Below, in pieces: positions 14,961-23,733 of a stretch of 64,000 bases of DNA. The position numbers and the translations under genes were made by a program. Position 1 is the first letter of the stretch. Each line of letters begins with the position of its first letter. Origin of the DNA: Lacrimispora saccharolytica (lineage in GTDB: Bacteria; Bacillota; Clostridia; Lachnospirales; Lachnospiraceae); contig JADYUL010000006.1 of assembly GCA_021531795.1 (NCBI GenBank), positions 62,001 to 126,000 of the forward strand. Direction: 5' to 3'. Under the pieces are notes generated by a model, which was given only the letters and a program-made list of their open reading frames with translations, was not told the origin of the DNA and ran no database searches.

Positions 14961-15965
14961 TTACTTCTTAATATAAGCAATCAATGCACTGATTGGTGCA
15001 AAAAGTACTCCCGCGAGCACCCAGACAATCCAAGTGATGCCCCACTCTCCTGTAAGGAAGCTCCAGGCAAGATAGATGGCAGTCGCTAATCCCCAGTAAA
15101 CGCCACCGATACGCTCCATTCTCTGATTATTCTTCTTAGCTTCCACAGTATAATCGCCCTCTTCAAGAAGGGTTGTATATGAGCCATAGACCATAGAGCA
15201 GTTGACTATCAGGTATACTCCGACTGCAACGAGGAAAAGAAGGATTGCTACAGTCATGACAATAGTAAGCTCAGGCAGTCCAAGGCAGCCTGCAACCAAA
15301 AGCGGTACGGGACTTAAGATACACATGATCACACCAATTGCCATTGATACATTGCGCATAGGCTCATATTCTGCTTTCTTAGTTTTGACCATACCTGTGA
15401 CTCCGTAAGCAGTCTCGATGGGCTCTTTTTCCAGAAAAGCAAACTTCTCGGCCTGGTAGCCCGTGGTAATGAAGATGAAAACTGCAACTGCTACAAGGAG
15501 TAGGAGCATAACAATGCCAACCGCTGCCGCCACGCCTTCAGACAATCCGATGTTCGAGCACTCAGCAAGGCCTGCAAGCACAATGAGAAGCACCGGGGAA
15601 ACGATGCACATGAAAACGGCAAGTGCGATCTTCGGTGCAATAGCCTTCCTGCATTCTAAGAACGCATTGGCCTCCTCAAGGCTCACAAGTCTTCTTGCAA
15701 TCGGCTCGTCAAAGCTCTTATCATAATCATAGGATACAGGCTCGCTCTGGTTGTTCTCAGTCGCGTCATACTCGTCCTTTAATAGGTAGTCAGTGCTCAC
15801 TCCGAACAGCTGCGCCATCTGGATCACCCTCTGGATATCAGGCACCGACTGTGCGCTCTCCCACTTTGACACCGCCTGTCTTGACACGCCGAGCTTGTCA
15901 GCAAGCTCCTCCTGCGACCATGCATTTCTTTTTCTCTCATTAATAATTTTGTCAGCTAAAATCAT
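14961..15965 (-). CDS. XRE-family regulator with C-terminal membrane domain
   Basis: Residues 5-60 form a Cro/CI helix-turn-helix (WSQEELADKLGVSRQAVSKWESAQSVP). After a short linker, residues 100-334 contain about six transmembrane helices and no known catalytic motif. Membrane-tethered XRE proteins of this layout are common in Clostridia and are often linked to transporters. It is the first gene of a unit with the MATE pump. The start ATG is supported by GGAAAGGAACG upstream. Confidence 0.82.
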   Translation of the reverse strand: MILADKIINERKRNAWSQEELADKLGVSRQAVSKWESAQSVPDIQRVIQMAQLFGVSTDYLLKDEYDATENNQSEPVSYDYDKSFDEPIARRLVSLEEANAFLECRKAIAPKIALAVFMCIVSPVLLIVLAGLAECSNIGLSEGVAAAVGIVMLLLLVAVAVFIFITTGYQAEKFAFLEKEPIETAYGVTGMVKTKKAEYEPMRNVSMAIGVIMCILSPVPLLVAGCLGLPELTIVMTVAILLFLVAVGVYLIVNCSMVYGSYTTLLEEGDYTVEAKKNNQRMERIGGVYWGLATAIYLAWSFLTGEWGITWIVWVLAGVLFAPISALIAYIKK

Positions 15966-16406
15966 ATCGTTCCTTTCCGAATCCCCCTCTTTGAGATTCC
16001 TTCAATGCTGTACGTCCTCTGCTGTTTTGCAAGACTCCAATTGTTCGTGCACTTCTTTCTTCGGTGAGGAAGCATTTGTTCGTGCGCTTTTTTCTTCTGC
16101 GGAGAAGCATTTGTTAGTGCGCTTCTTTCTTCTGCGGAGAAGCATTTGCTCGTCTCTGGCGACTCAGCGAGGTTTTGTTTAACAAGGCCTATGATACGAA
16201 TTTTAGCGGTTGCATTGAAGCAAGTTGACCTTGCAATTTGTCAATCAGGCGTGAAAAAACGCGGTATTTAGGGTATTGTTTAGCTTTTCTTTAATATGTC
16301 ACAATTATGAACATCAACTGTCATATCGAGCAGTCGGACTATGATTTGGCGAGTATTATTCATCAAATCAATATATGTCACAGATTAGCCGAGCTATAAA
16401 AATGAA
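15966..16406. other. Gene-free stretch holding the 35-bp repeats
   Basis: Besides the tandem repeat at 16038-16153 nothing is recognised. An open frame across it (from 15793) is antisense to the XRE gene and follows the repeat, so I do not call it. Confidence 0.4.
16038..16153. repeat. 35-bp tandem repeat, three and a third units
   Basis: Units start at 16038, 16073, 16108 and 16143 (partial). The core reads CATTTGTTCGTGCGC then TTCTTTCTTCTGCGGAGAAG. Units 2 and 3 differ at only two positions; unit 1 is more diverged. Confidence 0.9.
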
Positions 16407-16727
16407 TTACTTAGCTCTGTTTATCATCTCGATAACTTCTTCCTTAGGACGTGCGCCGACGCTGCCCTCTGCGATAGCTCCGTTCTTAAATACAGCAAGC
16501 ATAGGAATGCTCATAACCTTATATGAGCTTGCAAGCTCAATCTCATCATCCACATTGATCTTGCCTACCTTGTAGCTTCCGTCAGATTCGTTTGCCAGTT
16601 CCTCGATTACCGGTCCCATCATTCTGCAGGGACCGCACCATGGTGCCCAAAAATCTACAAGAACCGGAACATCAGATTTAAGTACCTCAGCTTCAAAGTT
16701 ATCACTTGTAAGTATTATCTCTTTCAT
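16407..16727 (-). CDS. trxA: Thioredoxin
   Basis: This 106-residue protein has the classical active site WCGPC (Cys31, Cys34), the preceding FWAPW and the cis-proline motif SIPML. It reduces protein disulfides in the cytosol together with thioredoxin reductase, which is not in this window. A purine-rich GGAGG lies before the ATG. It is a single gene, divergent from the small membrane protein at 16817. Confidence 0.95.
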   Translation of the reverse strand: MKEIILTSDNFEAEVLKSDVPVLVDFWAPWCGPCRMMGPVIEELANESDGSYKVGKINVDDEIELASSYKVMSIPMLAVFKNGAIAEGSVGARPKEEVIEMINRAK

Positions 16728-16816
16728 ATATATTACCTCCTTATATTACACTTTCGTTCTTCTTGTATTTTATCACATATTTGAGTAAAATAATCTTATC
16801 GGAGGTAAAACAGTCT

Positions 16817-17002
16817 ATGAAAGCTCTTAAAAAATTATTAATTGCCGGTGCTTTTTTATCAGTAGCCGCAACATTAGCATATATATTGGTCAAATTCCTT
16901 ATTTCTACCGATGATACATCAGGTTCAGACAAGGATACCAGATGCGGCGTCAGACACGAGCCCTTGGTACGAAAGTATACTAAGTTAAATATCGACAGAT
17001 AA
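16817..17002 (+). CDS. Small single-span membrane protein, 61 residues
   Basis: MKALKKLLIAGAFLSVAATLAYILVKFLIS forms a basic start and one hydrophobic helix, either an anchor or a signal peptide; the remaining 30 residues are polar with one Cys and many charges. I chose the ATG at 16817 because GGAGG lies 11 bases upstream; a longer frame has no ribosome site. A large hairpin terminator follows at once. Function unknown. Confidence 0.6.
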   Translation: MKALKKLLIAGAFLSVAATLAYILVKFLISTDDTSGSDKDTRCGVRHEPLVRKYTKLNIDR

Positions 17003-17050
17003 ACATAAACATCGGAAGTCCCGGTCACCGGACTTCCGATGTTTATGTTT
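17001..17050 (+). terminator. Long hairpin after the small membrane gene, related to the ACATCGG repeats
   Basis: Perfect 21-base arms at 17001-17021 and 17030-17050 around an eight-base loop. The arms contain ACATCGGAAG and CTTCCGATGT, the same words as the arrays nearby, so this terminator may be an isolated unit of that repeat family. Confidence 0.7.
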
Positions 17051-17186
17051 ATGGCCGGATGCGTGTTAGATTTTTGATGGGTTGCTTAATTTGATAGATT
17101 TGTGGGGTTTTTGAGGGGTGATATTTTTGATGGGATTGAGAGGTAAGGGCGGTTTTTGAGGTGTTTTCGAGGGGTTTGGAAGTTAG

Positions 17187-17436
17187 GATACATCGGGATT
17201 GCCTATTTTTATGGAGTTTTGATGTATTTCACTATGATTTGCGCGGAGATTCGCTTCAGATGGAAGTATGTGGCAACGCGGGTTGCTTAATTTGATAGAT
17301 TTCGAGGGATGGATACATCGGGATTAATTATTTTTGTGGAGTTTTGATGTATTTCACTTTGATTTGCGCGGAGATTCGCTTCAGATGGAAGTATGTGGCA
17401 ACGCGGGTTGCTTAAATTGATAGATTTCGAGGGATG
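17187..17436. repeat. Two 125-bp tandem repeats leading into array 1
   Basis: Copies at 17187-17311 and 17312-17436 are nearly identical. Each opens with GGATACATCGGGATT, has an imperfect TTGATGTAT partner about 30 bases on, and includes TTGCGCGGAGATTCGCTTC and GTGGCAACGCGGGTTGCTT, also present before array 2 (25575-25625). 125 bases equals two array periods. Confidence 0.9.
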
Positions 17437-17438
17437 GA

Positions 17439-17778
17439 TACATCGGGATTGCCTGATTTTGTGGAGTTCCGATGTATTCTTTTTTTGGATACATCGGAAT
17501 CTGGTGTTTTAGTTGAATCCCGATGTATCTGGAATATATGGTTTTATGCACATACATCGGAAATGCCCGATTTAGGGCCTGTCCGATGTATTATTGCACT
17601 AGTTTCAGTAGGCGATACATCGGGATTGAGTTTTCAATGCCCATCCCGATGTACGGAGGTCCAAATCTATCTAAAATATACATCGGGATGGGCCAATATA
17701 GGCTATTTCCGATGTATCGCCAAAAATCACCAAAACAAAATACATCGGAATTCGACCATTTATGGCAATCCCGATGCA
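17439..17778. repeat. Alternating inverted-repeat array 1
   Basis: TACATCGG starts at 17439, 17490, 17553, 17616, 17679 and 17741. Its reverse complement CCGATGTA (last copy CCGATGCA) starts at 17469, 17519, 17583, 17646, 17709 and 17771. The pairs are 29-30 bases apart, so single sites alternate in orientation about every 31 bases. The spacers differ from each other within the array. No gene is called in 17051-17875; open frames in both directions follow from the 63-base (21-codon) period. After 17778 comes a CCCGCG-rich tail shared with 25440-25560. Confidence 0.9.
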
Positions 17779-17875
17779 TTTCAATTAATTTCCCGCGATT
17801 CTACTCGCTTTCTCTCGTAGTATACTCCCGCGCGAATCAACCTCACTTTAATACCCCGCGATTTTCCTGCCTTAC

Positions 17876-18733
17876 CTATGGGTTGGGGCAGTTCTTCATG
17901 GCACTTAAGACCTCCTCTTTGAGGTCGCGAGCGCGCTCTTTCATTCGAGGATTTGCACCTGAAGATGAGAGTATGGTGGATATCATCTTGCTGCTCATCT
18001 CATAATGTCCCTGCTCGAAGGCAAGGGCTGCAATAAGGTAATTGACCGTGCCCTCGTCCATGCCGCACATGGGGAAGCTCTCTTTGCCAAGAGCCACTAT
18101 GAAGCCCTCGTATGCGTTCTTTAGAAATTCATTCTCCAAAAGCTTGACCTGAACAACCTTGGCAGGCTCAGGCTTGGCCGCATGCTGAAGTTCCTCCTTA
18201 TAGGTTCTGCACATCCAGCCTGCGCGAAGACAGGTATATGCCTTCTCACTTGCCTTGGCATTCTTGGCCACATCACAAGCAAGCGCAAGCTTATATCTGG
18301 ATACCGCGTACTCATAATCATATATTCCTTCCGGCTCGTCCTGCGGGATATATCCCTGACGAAGCATCTGAAGTGTTGTCTTTCTCTGAGTCGGTGTCAT
18401 AGGTGTGAAAAACCTGGTGACCGCAGAGAAGCCACAGTGCGGACATGAAACAACATCATATTTTAGCGGTTCAATATTATCGAACTTCTGGTGTAAGTCC
18501 AGGTCTACACTGGCAAGCTTAGCCTTACCGGTTCTTAATGAATGATTCTTGAATGTGCTGAAACAGCACGGGCACTCATAGGATTTCTCAAAGAGCATCT
18601 CTCTTTCAATATCCTCAGGTGTCTGAACTTTTTCCTGCGCAGCCTCGGAATCCTTAGTGTCTCCGTATAAATTGAGACCGCTTATTCCTTCAAGGCCCAT
18701 ACTTCCAATTCCTGCAAATAAATTGCCGTCCAT
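17876..18733 (-). CDS. DUF2225 family protein
   Basis: This 285-residue cytosolic protein has two CPxC knuckles, YECPCC near residue 52 and VSCPHCG near residue 95, which probably form one zinc site, followed by a helical, TPR-like region (residues 125-280) with the SRYKLALACDVA helix. This is the usual architecture of DUF2225, a Firmicute family of unknown role. GAGGGG precedes the ATG. It stands between the repeat array and glnS and appears to be a single gene. Confidence 0.85.
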   Translation of the reverse strand: MDGNLFAGIGSMGLEGISGLNLYGDTKDSEAAQEKVQTPEDIEREMLFEKSYECPCCFSTFKNHSLRTGKAKLASVDLDLHQKFDNIEPLKYDVVSCPHCGFSAVTRFFTPMTPTQRKTTLQMLRQGYIPQDEPEGIYDYEYAVSRYKLALACDVAKNAKASEKAYTCLRAGWMCRTYKEELQHAAKPEPAKVVQVKLLENEFLKNAYEGFIVALGKESFPMCGMDEGTVNYLIAALAFEQGHYEMSSKMISTILSSSGANPRMKERARDLKEEVLSAMKNCPNP

Positions 18734-18864
18734 CTTAAACCCCTCATTTTTTATTAATACATATCATCCTGCAACTATTTCTTTTGTTGATAAATCGTAC
18801 TATACGATCATCCAACATTTCATAATTGTACGGGATACCAAATAGAAAAACAAATACACTATCC

Positions 18865-20541
18865 TTAGTCCTTCTTCGGTAATACGAAGGAACTCTTAAG
18901 CGATACGATTCTGTTGAATACCGGATGATTCTCTGTAGAATCCTTGTAATCCACACAGAAAAAACCATTCCTGACAAACTGGAACTTGTCAAAGCCCTTA
19001 GCATCCTTAAGGCTTGGCTCCACGATACAATCGGGCCTTACATCCAGTGAATTAGGATTCAGGTTGAGGCTTCCGTCCTCATTGTATACACCCTTCTCCT
19101 CATCTATCAGATTCTCATAGAGTCTGCACTCTACCTTGATACCCTCTGTTGCCGATACCCAGTGAATGGTGCCCTTAACCTTACGTCCGTCGGGGCTGTT
19201 GCCTCCTTTGCTCTCCGGATCGTATGTACAATGAATAGCAATAATATTACCGTTCTCATCCTTGTCGCATCCTGTGCACTTGGCAAAGTATGCATGCATC
19301 AGACGAACCTCATTTCCCGGGAACATTCTGAAATATTTCTTAACAGGCTCCTCCATGAAGTCCTCTCTCTCGATATAGAGCTCACGTGTGAACGGAACCT
19401 GACGGGTGCCGAGTTCTTCGTTCTCGAGGTTGTTTGGAACCTCAAGCATCTCCACCTGACCTTCAGGATAATTGTCTATGATAAGCTTAACCGGGTCAAG
19501 AACAGCCATTACTCTCGGCTTCTTCACCTTCAGATCTTCTCTTATGCAGTATTCAAGCATCGCATAATCAGAGCATGAATTAGCCTTGGATACTCCGCTT
19601 AATTCCACGAACATCTTTATAGACTCCGGAGTAAAGCCTCTCCTTCGAAGCGCTGCGATCGATACCAGTCTCGGGTCATCCCAGCCGTCAACTATCTTCT
19701 CCTCCACCAGTTTCTTGATGTATCTCTTACCTGTAACAACATTATTCAGATACATCTTGGCAAACTCTGTCTGCTTCGGTGCTTCGTTTGGAGAATTTTT
19801 ATATCCAAGCTCAATAAGAACCCAGTCATACAGCGGTCTGTGGTCCTCAAACTCAAGTGTACAGATACTGTTGGTTATTCCCTCAACCGCATCCTCAATA
19901 GGATGTGCAAAATCGTACATGGGATAAATACACCATTTATCGCCTGTATTATGATGTGTCATATGAGCCACTCTGTAGATTACAGGATCTCTCATATTCA
20001 TATTTGGAGATGACATATCAATTCTGGCTCTGAGGACCTTGGTTCCATCCTCATATTTGCCATCCCTCATCTCCTCAAAAAGTGCTAAATTCTCTTCAAC
20101 ACTTCTGTTTCTGCCGGGATCATCCTTACCGGGCTCTGTCAGTGTGCCGCGATATTCACGAATCTCATCCGCGCTAAGGTCCGATACATAGGCCTTTCCC
20201 TTCTTAATCAGTGCAACCGCACCTTCATACATCTTGTCGAAATAATCCGACGCGAAGAACAGCCTGTCCTCCCAGTCTGCTCCCAGCCACTTGATGTCAG
20301 CCATGATCGACTCAACGAACTCCGTCTTCTCCTTAGTCGGGTTGGTGTCATCGAATCTCATGTTGAACTTGCCGCCGTACTTCTTAGCCAGACCATAATT
20401 CAAAAGGATACTCTTGGCATGTCCTATATGCAGATATCCGTTGGGTTCGGGAGGAAATCTGGTGTGGACGGTATCGTATACCCCATCTGCCAAATCCTTC
20501 TCAATCATCTGCTCAATGAAATTCCTACTCTCTGTGCTCAT
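18865..20541 (-). CDS. glnS: Glutaminyl-tRNA synthetase
   Basis: The 558-residue class I synthetase has [15 protein letters not shown] (HIGH at 38-41) and RFDDTNP typical of the GlnRS/GluRS group, and a C-terminal anticodon-binding beta-barrel of the GlnRS type (residues about 340-555), so the product charges tRNA-Gln directly. In place of a standard VMSKR loop the sequence reads VVTGKRY, a variant I believe is usual in this bacterial group. AAGGAA precedes the ATG. The tandem repeats at 20565-20894 lie directly upstream. Confidence 0.95.
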   Translation of the reverse strand: MSTESRNFIEQMIEKDLADGVYDTVHTRFPPEPNGYLHIGHAKSILLNYGLAKKYGGKFNMRFDDTNPTKEKTEFVESIMADIKWLGADWEDRLFFASDYFDKMYEGAVALIKKGKAYVSDLSADEIREYRGTLTEPGKDDPGRNRSVEENLALFEEMRDGKYEDGTKVLRARIDMSSPNMNMRDPVIYRVAHMTHHNTGDKWCIYPMYDFAHPIEDAVEGITNSICTLEFEDHRPLYDWVLIELGYKNSPNEAPKQTEFAKMYLNNVVTGKRYIKKLVEEKIVDGWDDPRLVSIAALRRRGFTPESIKMFVELSGVSKANSCSDYAMLEYCIREDLKVKKPRVMAVLDPVKLIIDNYPEGQVEMLEVPNNLENEELGTRQVPFTRELYIEREDFMEEPVKKYFRMFPGNEVRLMHAYFAKCTGCDKDENGNIIAIHCTYDPESKGGNSPDGRKVKGTIHWVSATEGIKVECRLYENLIDEEKGVYNEDGSLNLNPNSLDVRPDCIVEPSLKDAKGFDKFQFVRNGFFCVDYKDSTENHPVFNRIVSLKSSFVLPKKD

Positions 20542-20564
20542 ATCATCAATTCCTTTTTAATTTA

Positions 20565-20660
20565 TCATTTAGGGGGAAAACCGCCCTTACTATATCTATG
20601 AAAACAATTAATTAATCATTTAGGGGAAAATCGCCCCTTACTATATCTGTGAAAACAATT
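20565..20660. repeat. 51-bp direct repeat upstream of glnS
   Basis: Two copies, starting at 20565 and 20616, of TCATTTAGGGG-AAAA-CCGCCC-TTACTATATCT-TGAAAACAATT. Each contains a short GGGG/CCCC hairpin. They may form part of the glnS leader or promoter. Confidence 0.75.
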
Positions 20661-20684
20661 CAGGTCACTATTGCCCCACGTCAT

Positions 20685-20894
20685 GCCACAGCGTCGTCCC
20701 TTCGACATGCGATACTCCGGCGTGACAAAAGAACCGTCCCTTAGACATGCGTACCCTAGCGTGACAAAAGAACCGTCCCTGCGGCATGCGTGCCCCGGCA
20801 TGACAAAAGAACCGTCCCTGCGACATGCGTGCCCCGGCGTGACAAAAGAACCGTCCCTGCGGCATGCCACAAAAGAACCGTCCCTGCGGCATGC
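20685..20894. repeat. 39-bp tandem repeat
   Basis: GACAAAAGAACCGTCCC starts at 20724, 20763, 20802 and 20841, exactly 39 bases apart, with a degenerate unit before and a shortened unit (28 bases later, ACAAAAGAACCGTCCC) after. The rest of the unit is TGCGRCATGCGTGCCCCGGCGT. It fills the space between the EAL gene stop and the glnS leader. Open frames in several phases are artefacts of the 13-codon period. Confidence 0.92.
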
Positions 20895-23564
20895 CTACGG
20901 CATGGGAAGTACATATTTCCTCTCGAACTCATCCCGAGGAATCGGTTTGTCGAAATAGAAGCCCTGTGCAATAAGGACCTTCATACCGCGGAGGATCTTG
21001 TACTGGGACTCAGACTCAACGCCCTCGACACAGATTGAGACGCCGATTGCACCGGCAAGCTCGGCCACCATCTTGATGAAGGACTTGGAATAATCATCCT
21101 CCTCAAGTTCGCGGATAAATGACTGGTCAACCTTGATAACATCAAGAGGAATCTCCCTGATGTGATTCAAAGAGGAATATCCTGTACCGAAGTCATCCAA
21201 CGCAATCCTTACTCCGAGCGAGCGGATCTCTGTCATGATACCCTTCATTCGCTCCATATCATTGATCGCCAGACTCTCTGTTACCTCCAGGGTCAGGTTA
21301 CCGGGTGTAATACCCGTCTCCCTCACCGTATCCTTCACGATCTCAACTATATTATCCTGCATGAGCTGGACCACGGAGAGATTGACGTTCACCTTGAACT
21401 CCGGGTGTCCGTTGTCATTCCATTTCTTACACTCCTCGCAGGCCTTCTTAAGTACATAATTGCCAATCGGATTGATAAGTCCCAGATATTCTGCAAGCGG
21501 GATAAAATCCGTCGGTGATATGAAGCCAAGCTCCTTGGAATCCCATCTTATCAATGCTTCCGCCCCAACACAGGGTGCCTTGGGTTTGGATATATCAATA
21601 ATCGGCTGGTAGTATATAAGGAATTCATCAAAGCCCATACCAATGGCATCCCTCATATTCTTCTCCATATCCAGTCTTTTATTCGACTCACTTAAGGACT
21701 CTGAATTGTACTTGGCTACTCTATTCTTACCTGTCTTCTTAGCCGAATACATGGCAATGTCTGCCTTCTTAATGAGATCCTCAACATTATCACCCTCATC
21801 CGGGAAGGTGACCATACCCATACTCATGGTGCAATAATACTCGCCGTCTTTGAGGAACCACGGACGCACAAACACACCTTTTATGTTGTCCAGTATCTCG
21901 TTAAAGAATCGATAGCTTCTGGGCGGAACAATGATTACGAATTCATCGCCACCCATTCGGTAGCAGGTCTCCTCGATTCCCTTGATCGAATGAATCGCCG
22001 CCGATATCTCCTTTAACAGAATGTCGCCGTACTGGTGACCCAGTCCATCATTAATGTGCTTGAAATCATCCAAATCCAGATAAAGCAGAGCTCCCGTCTG
22101 CTGTCTCTTCTTAGCCTCATCAATAATTCGCGCAAGATCCCTCTCGCAGCACATACGGTTCAAAAGTCCCGTCAGATAATCCGTATAGGCCTGCTGCTCA
22201 ATCCTGTTCTGGTAATTCTTCTTCTCAGTCACATCGTAGATTGCATACAACGCCACCCTGCTGCCATCCACCCAGCTTATCTGACTGTAGTGAATCTCAA
22301 ACCACCGGCCGCTGTCATAATCATAATAATCCACGATATTTCGCATGTCTGCCTTCGGTTCCCAGATAATGCCATAAAGCTCTGCATCCATCTTATTATC
22401 CGGGAAAAATTCGTGCATTTGCTTATTCTTAAACAACATTTTATGTTTGGCATGATCGCATACACAAATCGCACAGCCCACATGCTCCAGTATCTCCTCA
22501 AGGGATGCAAAGGAGGTAAGCAACGAATTCTTCTGTCTCCGCTTATCAAGGACATTCTGAAGAACTCTTATTGCATCACTTAAGAACTGCAGCTCTTCTA
22601 TTTTCCAGTTTCGCTCAAAACCAGTCTCGAAATATACAGCAAAGAGATCGGTTACCTGACCTATCGATATAGGCATTGCAACACAGGCCTTACATTCCAT
22701 CCTGGGCCATAGCTTGCCTATATGGTCAAGTGCCACACTTCCTGCCGAAAGTATTATCGGTTTTCTACCCTCCAAGAAAGGTAGCTTAATAAGCCCCTTC
22801 GTTCTGTCAAAGGGAGCAGTCTCTCCCTGGATTGTGTAATTGGACATTACCTCCATGGAGAAATCATTCTCTTCATTTATCTTGAATATGCTTGCCTGAC
22901 CAACCCCCAGATACTCTGCGGTTATCTCAAGGAAGTCATGCATGATCACTTCATAATTCTTATCACTGTCCAGATACTTAAGGATCCTGGTTAAGGTTTC
23001 AACCTGCCTTAGGCTCTCAGACATCTCATTAACGGAGAAAAGTGACTTGCGACTCTCTTCCTCGTATTGATTTAGGCTCAGTTCGGCGCCGACTCTGTAC
23101 CTGCCCATCTCTCTGCAGGCATCTATAGCACAATTAAATCTATGCTCGGTAGTGAACTTACTAAGTCCTTGTACTTTTTCCGGAAGGGAAGTGTCATCCT
23201 CATCGGGGCGAAGCACACCGGCGAAGAACCACACCTCTTTACATACGCCCTGAAATTTGAGCGCAACCGCGGCAGCCTTCACATAAGGGTTCACTGTGTC
23301 CTCAACAATCTGGTCCTCGATGCTGTCTAAGGTCAGTCGCTGGAACATCTGATGGCGAAGCTCTCCCGAAACAATCTCGTCCAGTATCTCGATCTCTGTT
23401 TCATTACCTGTAAAGTCATTGATAAGCTTGCCGCAATAATCATAGCTGCAGACATAGATGCCCATGGCATCGCTCAACTTCTCAAAAAACCTCTTAACAA
23501 TCGGATCATTCGTGCTTCTAAGCATACTGCTTTCCATAAACCCATGCCCCTTATCGGTTGCCAT
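20895..23564 (-). CDS. GGDEF-EAL protein with GAF-like and PAS-like sensors
   Basis: The protein has 889 residues and no membrane segment. Residues 15-170 look like a PocR-type sensory domain, 190-340 a GAF-like domain, 345-445 a PAS-like domain, 455-615 GGDEF and 630-880 EAL. The catalytic motifs are intact: MGGDEF (538-542) and EALIRW (669-671), with DDFGTGYSSL later, so it could both make and degrade cyclic di-GMP. The ATG at 23564 has a weak site; an ATG at 23537 preceded by AAGGGG is possible. It is transcribed alone toward the 39-bp repeat. Confidence 0.9.
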   Translation of the reverse strand: MATDKGHGFMESSMLRSTNDPIVKRFFEKLSDAMGIYVCSYDYCGKLINDFTGNETEIEILDEIVSGELRHQMFQRLTLDSIEDQIVEDTVNPYVKAAAVALKFQGVCKEVWFFAGVLRPDEDDTSLPEKVQGLSKFTTEHRFNCAIDACREMGRYRVGAELSLNQYEEESRKSLFSVNEMSESLRQVETLTRILKYLDSDKNYEVIMHDFLEITAEYLGVGQASIFKINEENDFSMEVMSNYTIQGETAPFDRTKGLIKLPFLEGRKPIILSAGSVALDHIGKLWPRMECKACVAMPISIGQVTDLFAVYFETGFERNWKIEELQFLSDAIRVLQNVLDKRRQKNSLLTSFASLEEILEHVGCAICVCDHAKHKMLFKNKQMHEFFPDNKMDAELYGIIWEPKADMRNIVDYYDYDSGRWFEIHYSQISWVDGSRVALYAIYDVTEKKNYQNRIEQQAYTDYLTGLLNRMCCERDLARIIDEAKKRQQTGALLYLDLDDFKHINDGLGHQYGDILLKEISAAIHSIKGIEETCYRMGGDEFVIIVPPRSYRFFNEILDNIKGVFVRPWFLKDGEYYCTMSMGMVTFPDEGDNVEDLIKKADIAMYSAKKTGKNRVAKYNSESLSESNKRLDMEKNMRDAIGMGFDEFLIYYQPIIDISKPKAPCVGAEALIRWDSKELGFISPTDFIPLAEYLGLINPIGNYVLKKACEECKKWNDNGHPEFKVNVNLSVVQLMQDNIVEIVKDTVRETGITPGNLTLEVTESLAINDMERMKGIMTEIRSLGVRIALDDFGTGYSSLNHIREIPLDVIKVDQSFIRELEEDDYSKSFIKMVAELAGAIGVSICVEGVESESQYKILRGMKVLIAQGFYFDKPIPRDEFERKYVLPMP

Positions 23565-23672
23565 AAATAACCTAAAATATTATATCAGATTGTTTTGTAT
23601 ATATTCAATATCTATATACCCAATATGTAATTCAGGACTGCACCAAGGCGGACTTTTGCTTTCATGGTATAT

Positions 23673-23705
23673 ATAAAAAGCGCGAGGTACTTAATGCCCT
23701 CGCGC
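23673..23705 (-). terminator. Terminator of the chemotaxis receptor gene
   Basis: GCGCGAGG/CCTCGCGC stem at 23680-23705 with TTTTTAT following on the minus strand, 29 bases after the receptor stop. Confidence 0.88.
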
Positions 23706-23733
23706 CTGTACGGTTTAATTCTTATTCTGTAAC

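Noticed and set aside
15793-16182. 129-codon plus-strand frame over the 35-bp repeat
   Set aside because: First half is antisense to the XRE gene, second half follows the repeat.
16741-17028. Minus-strand 95-codon frame next to trxA
   Set aside because: Opposes the better-supported small membrane gene with its ribosome site and terminator.
17439-17778. CRISPR array
   Set aside because: The word is only 8-12 bases, alternates in orientation, and the two arrays share spacers; no cas gene is nearby.
17434-17820. Plus-strand frame of 128 codons through array 1 (and a 134-codon one at 25571-25975)
   Set aside because: The 63-base period equals 21 codons, so a stop-free unit keeps the frame open; the repeated DTSG...FRCI words are translations of the DNA repeat, both strands are open, and there is no ribosome site.
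20616-21038. Overlapping frames in the 39-bp repeat
   Set aside because: Period of 13 codons makes several frames open; repeated RDGSFV and KEPSLRHA words are artefacts.
22035-22583. 182-codon plus-strand frame
   Set aside because: Antisense to the GGDEF-EAL gene; composition is low-complexity Ile/Leu.
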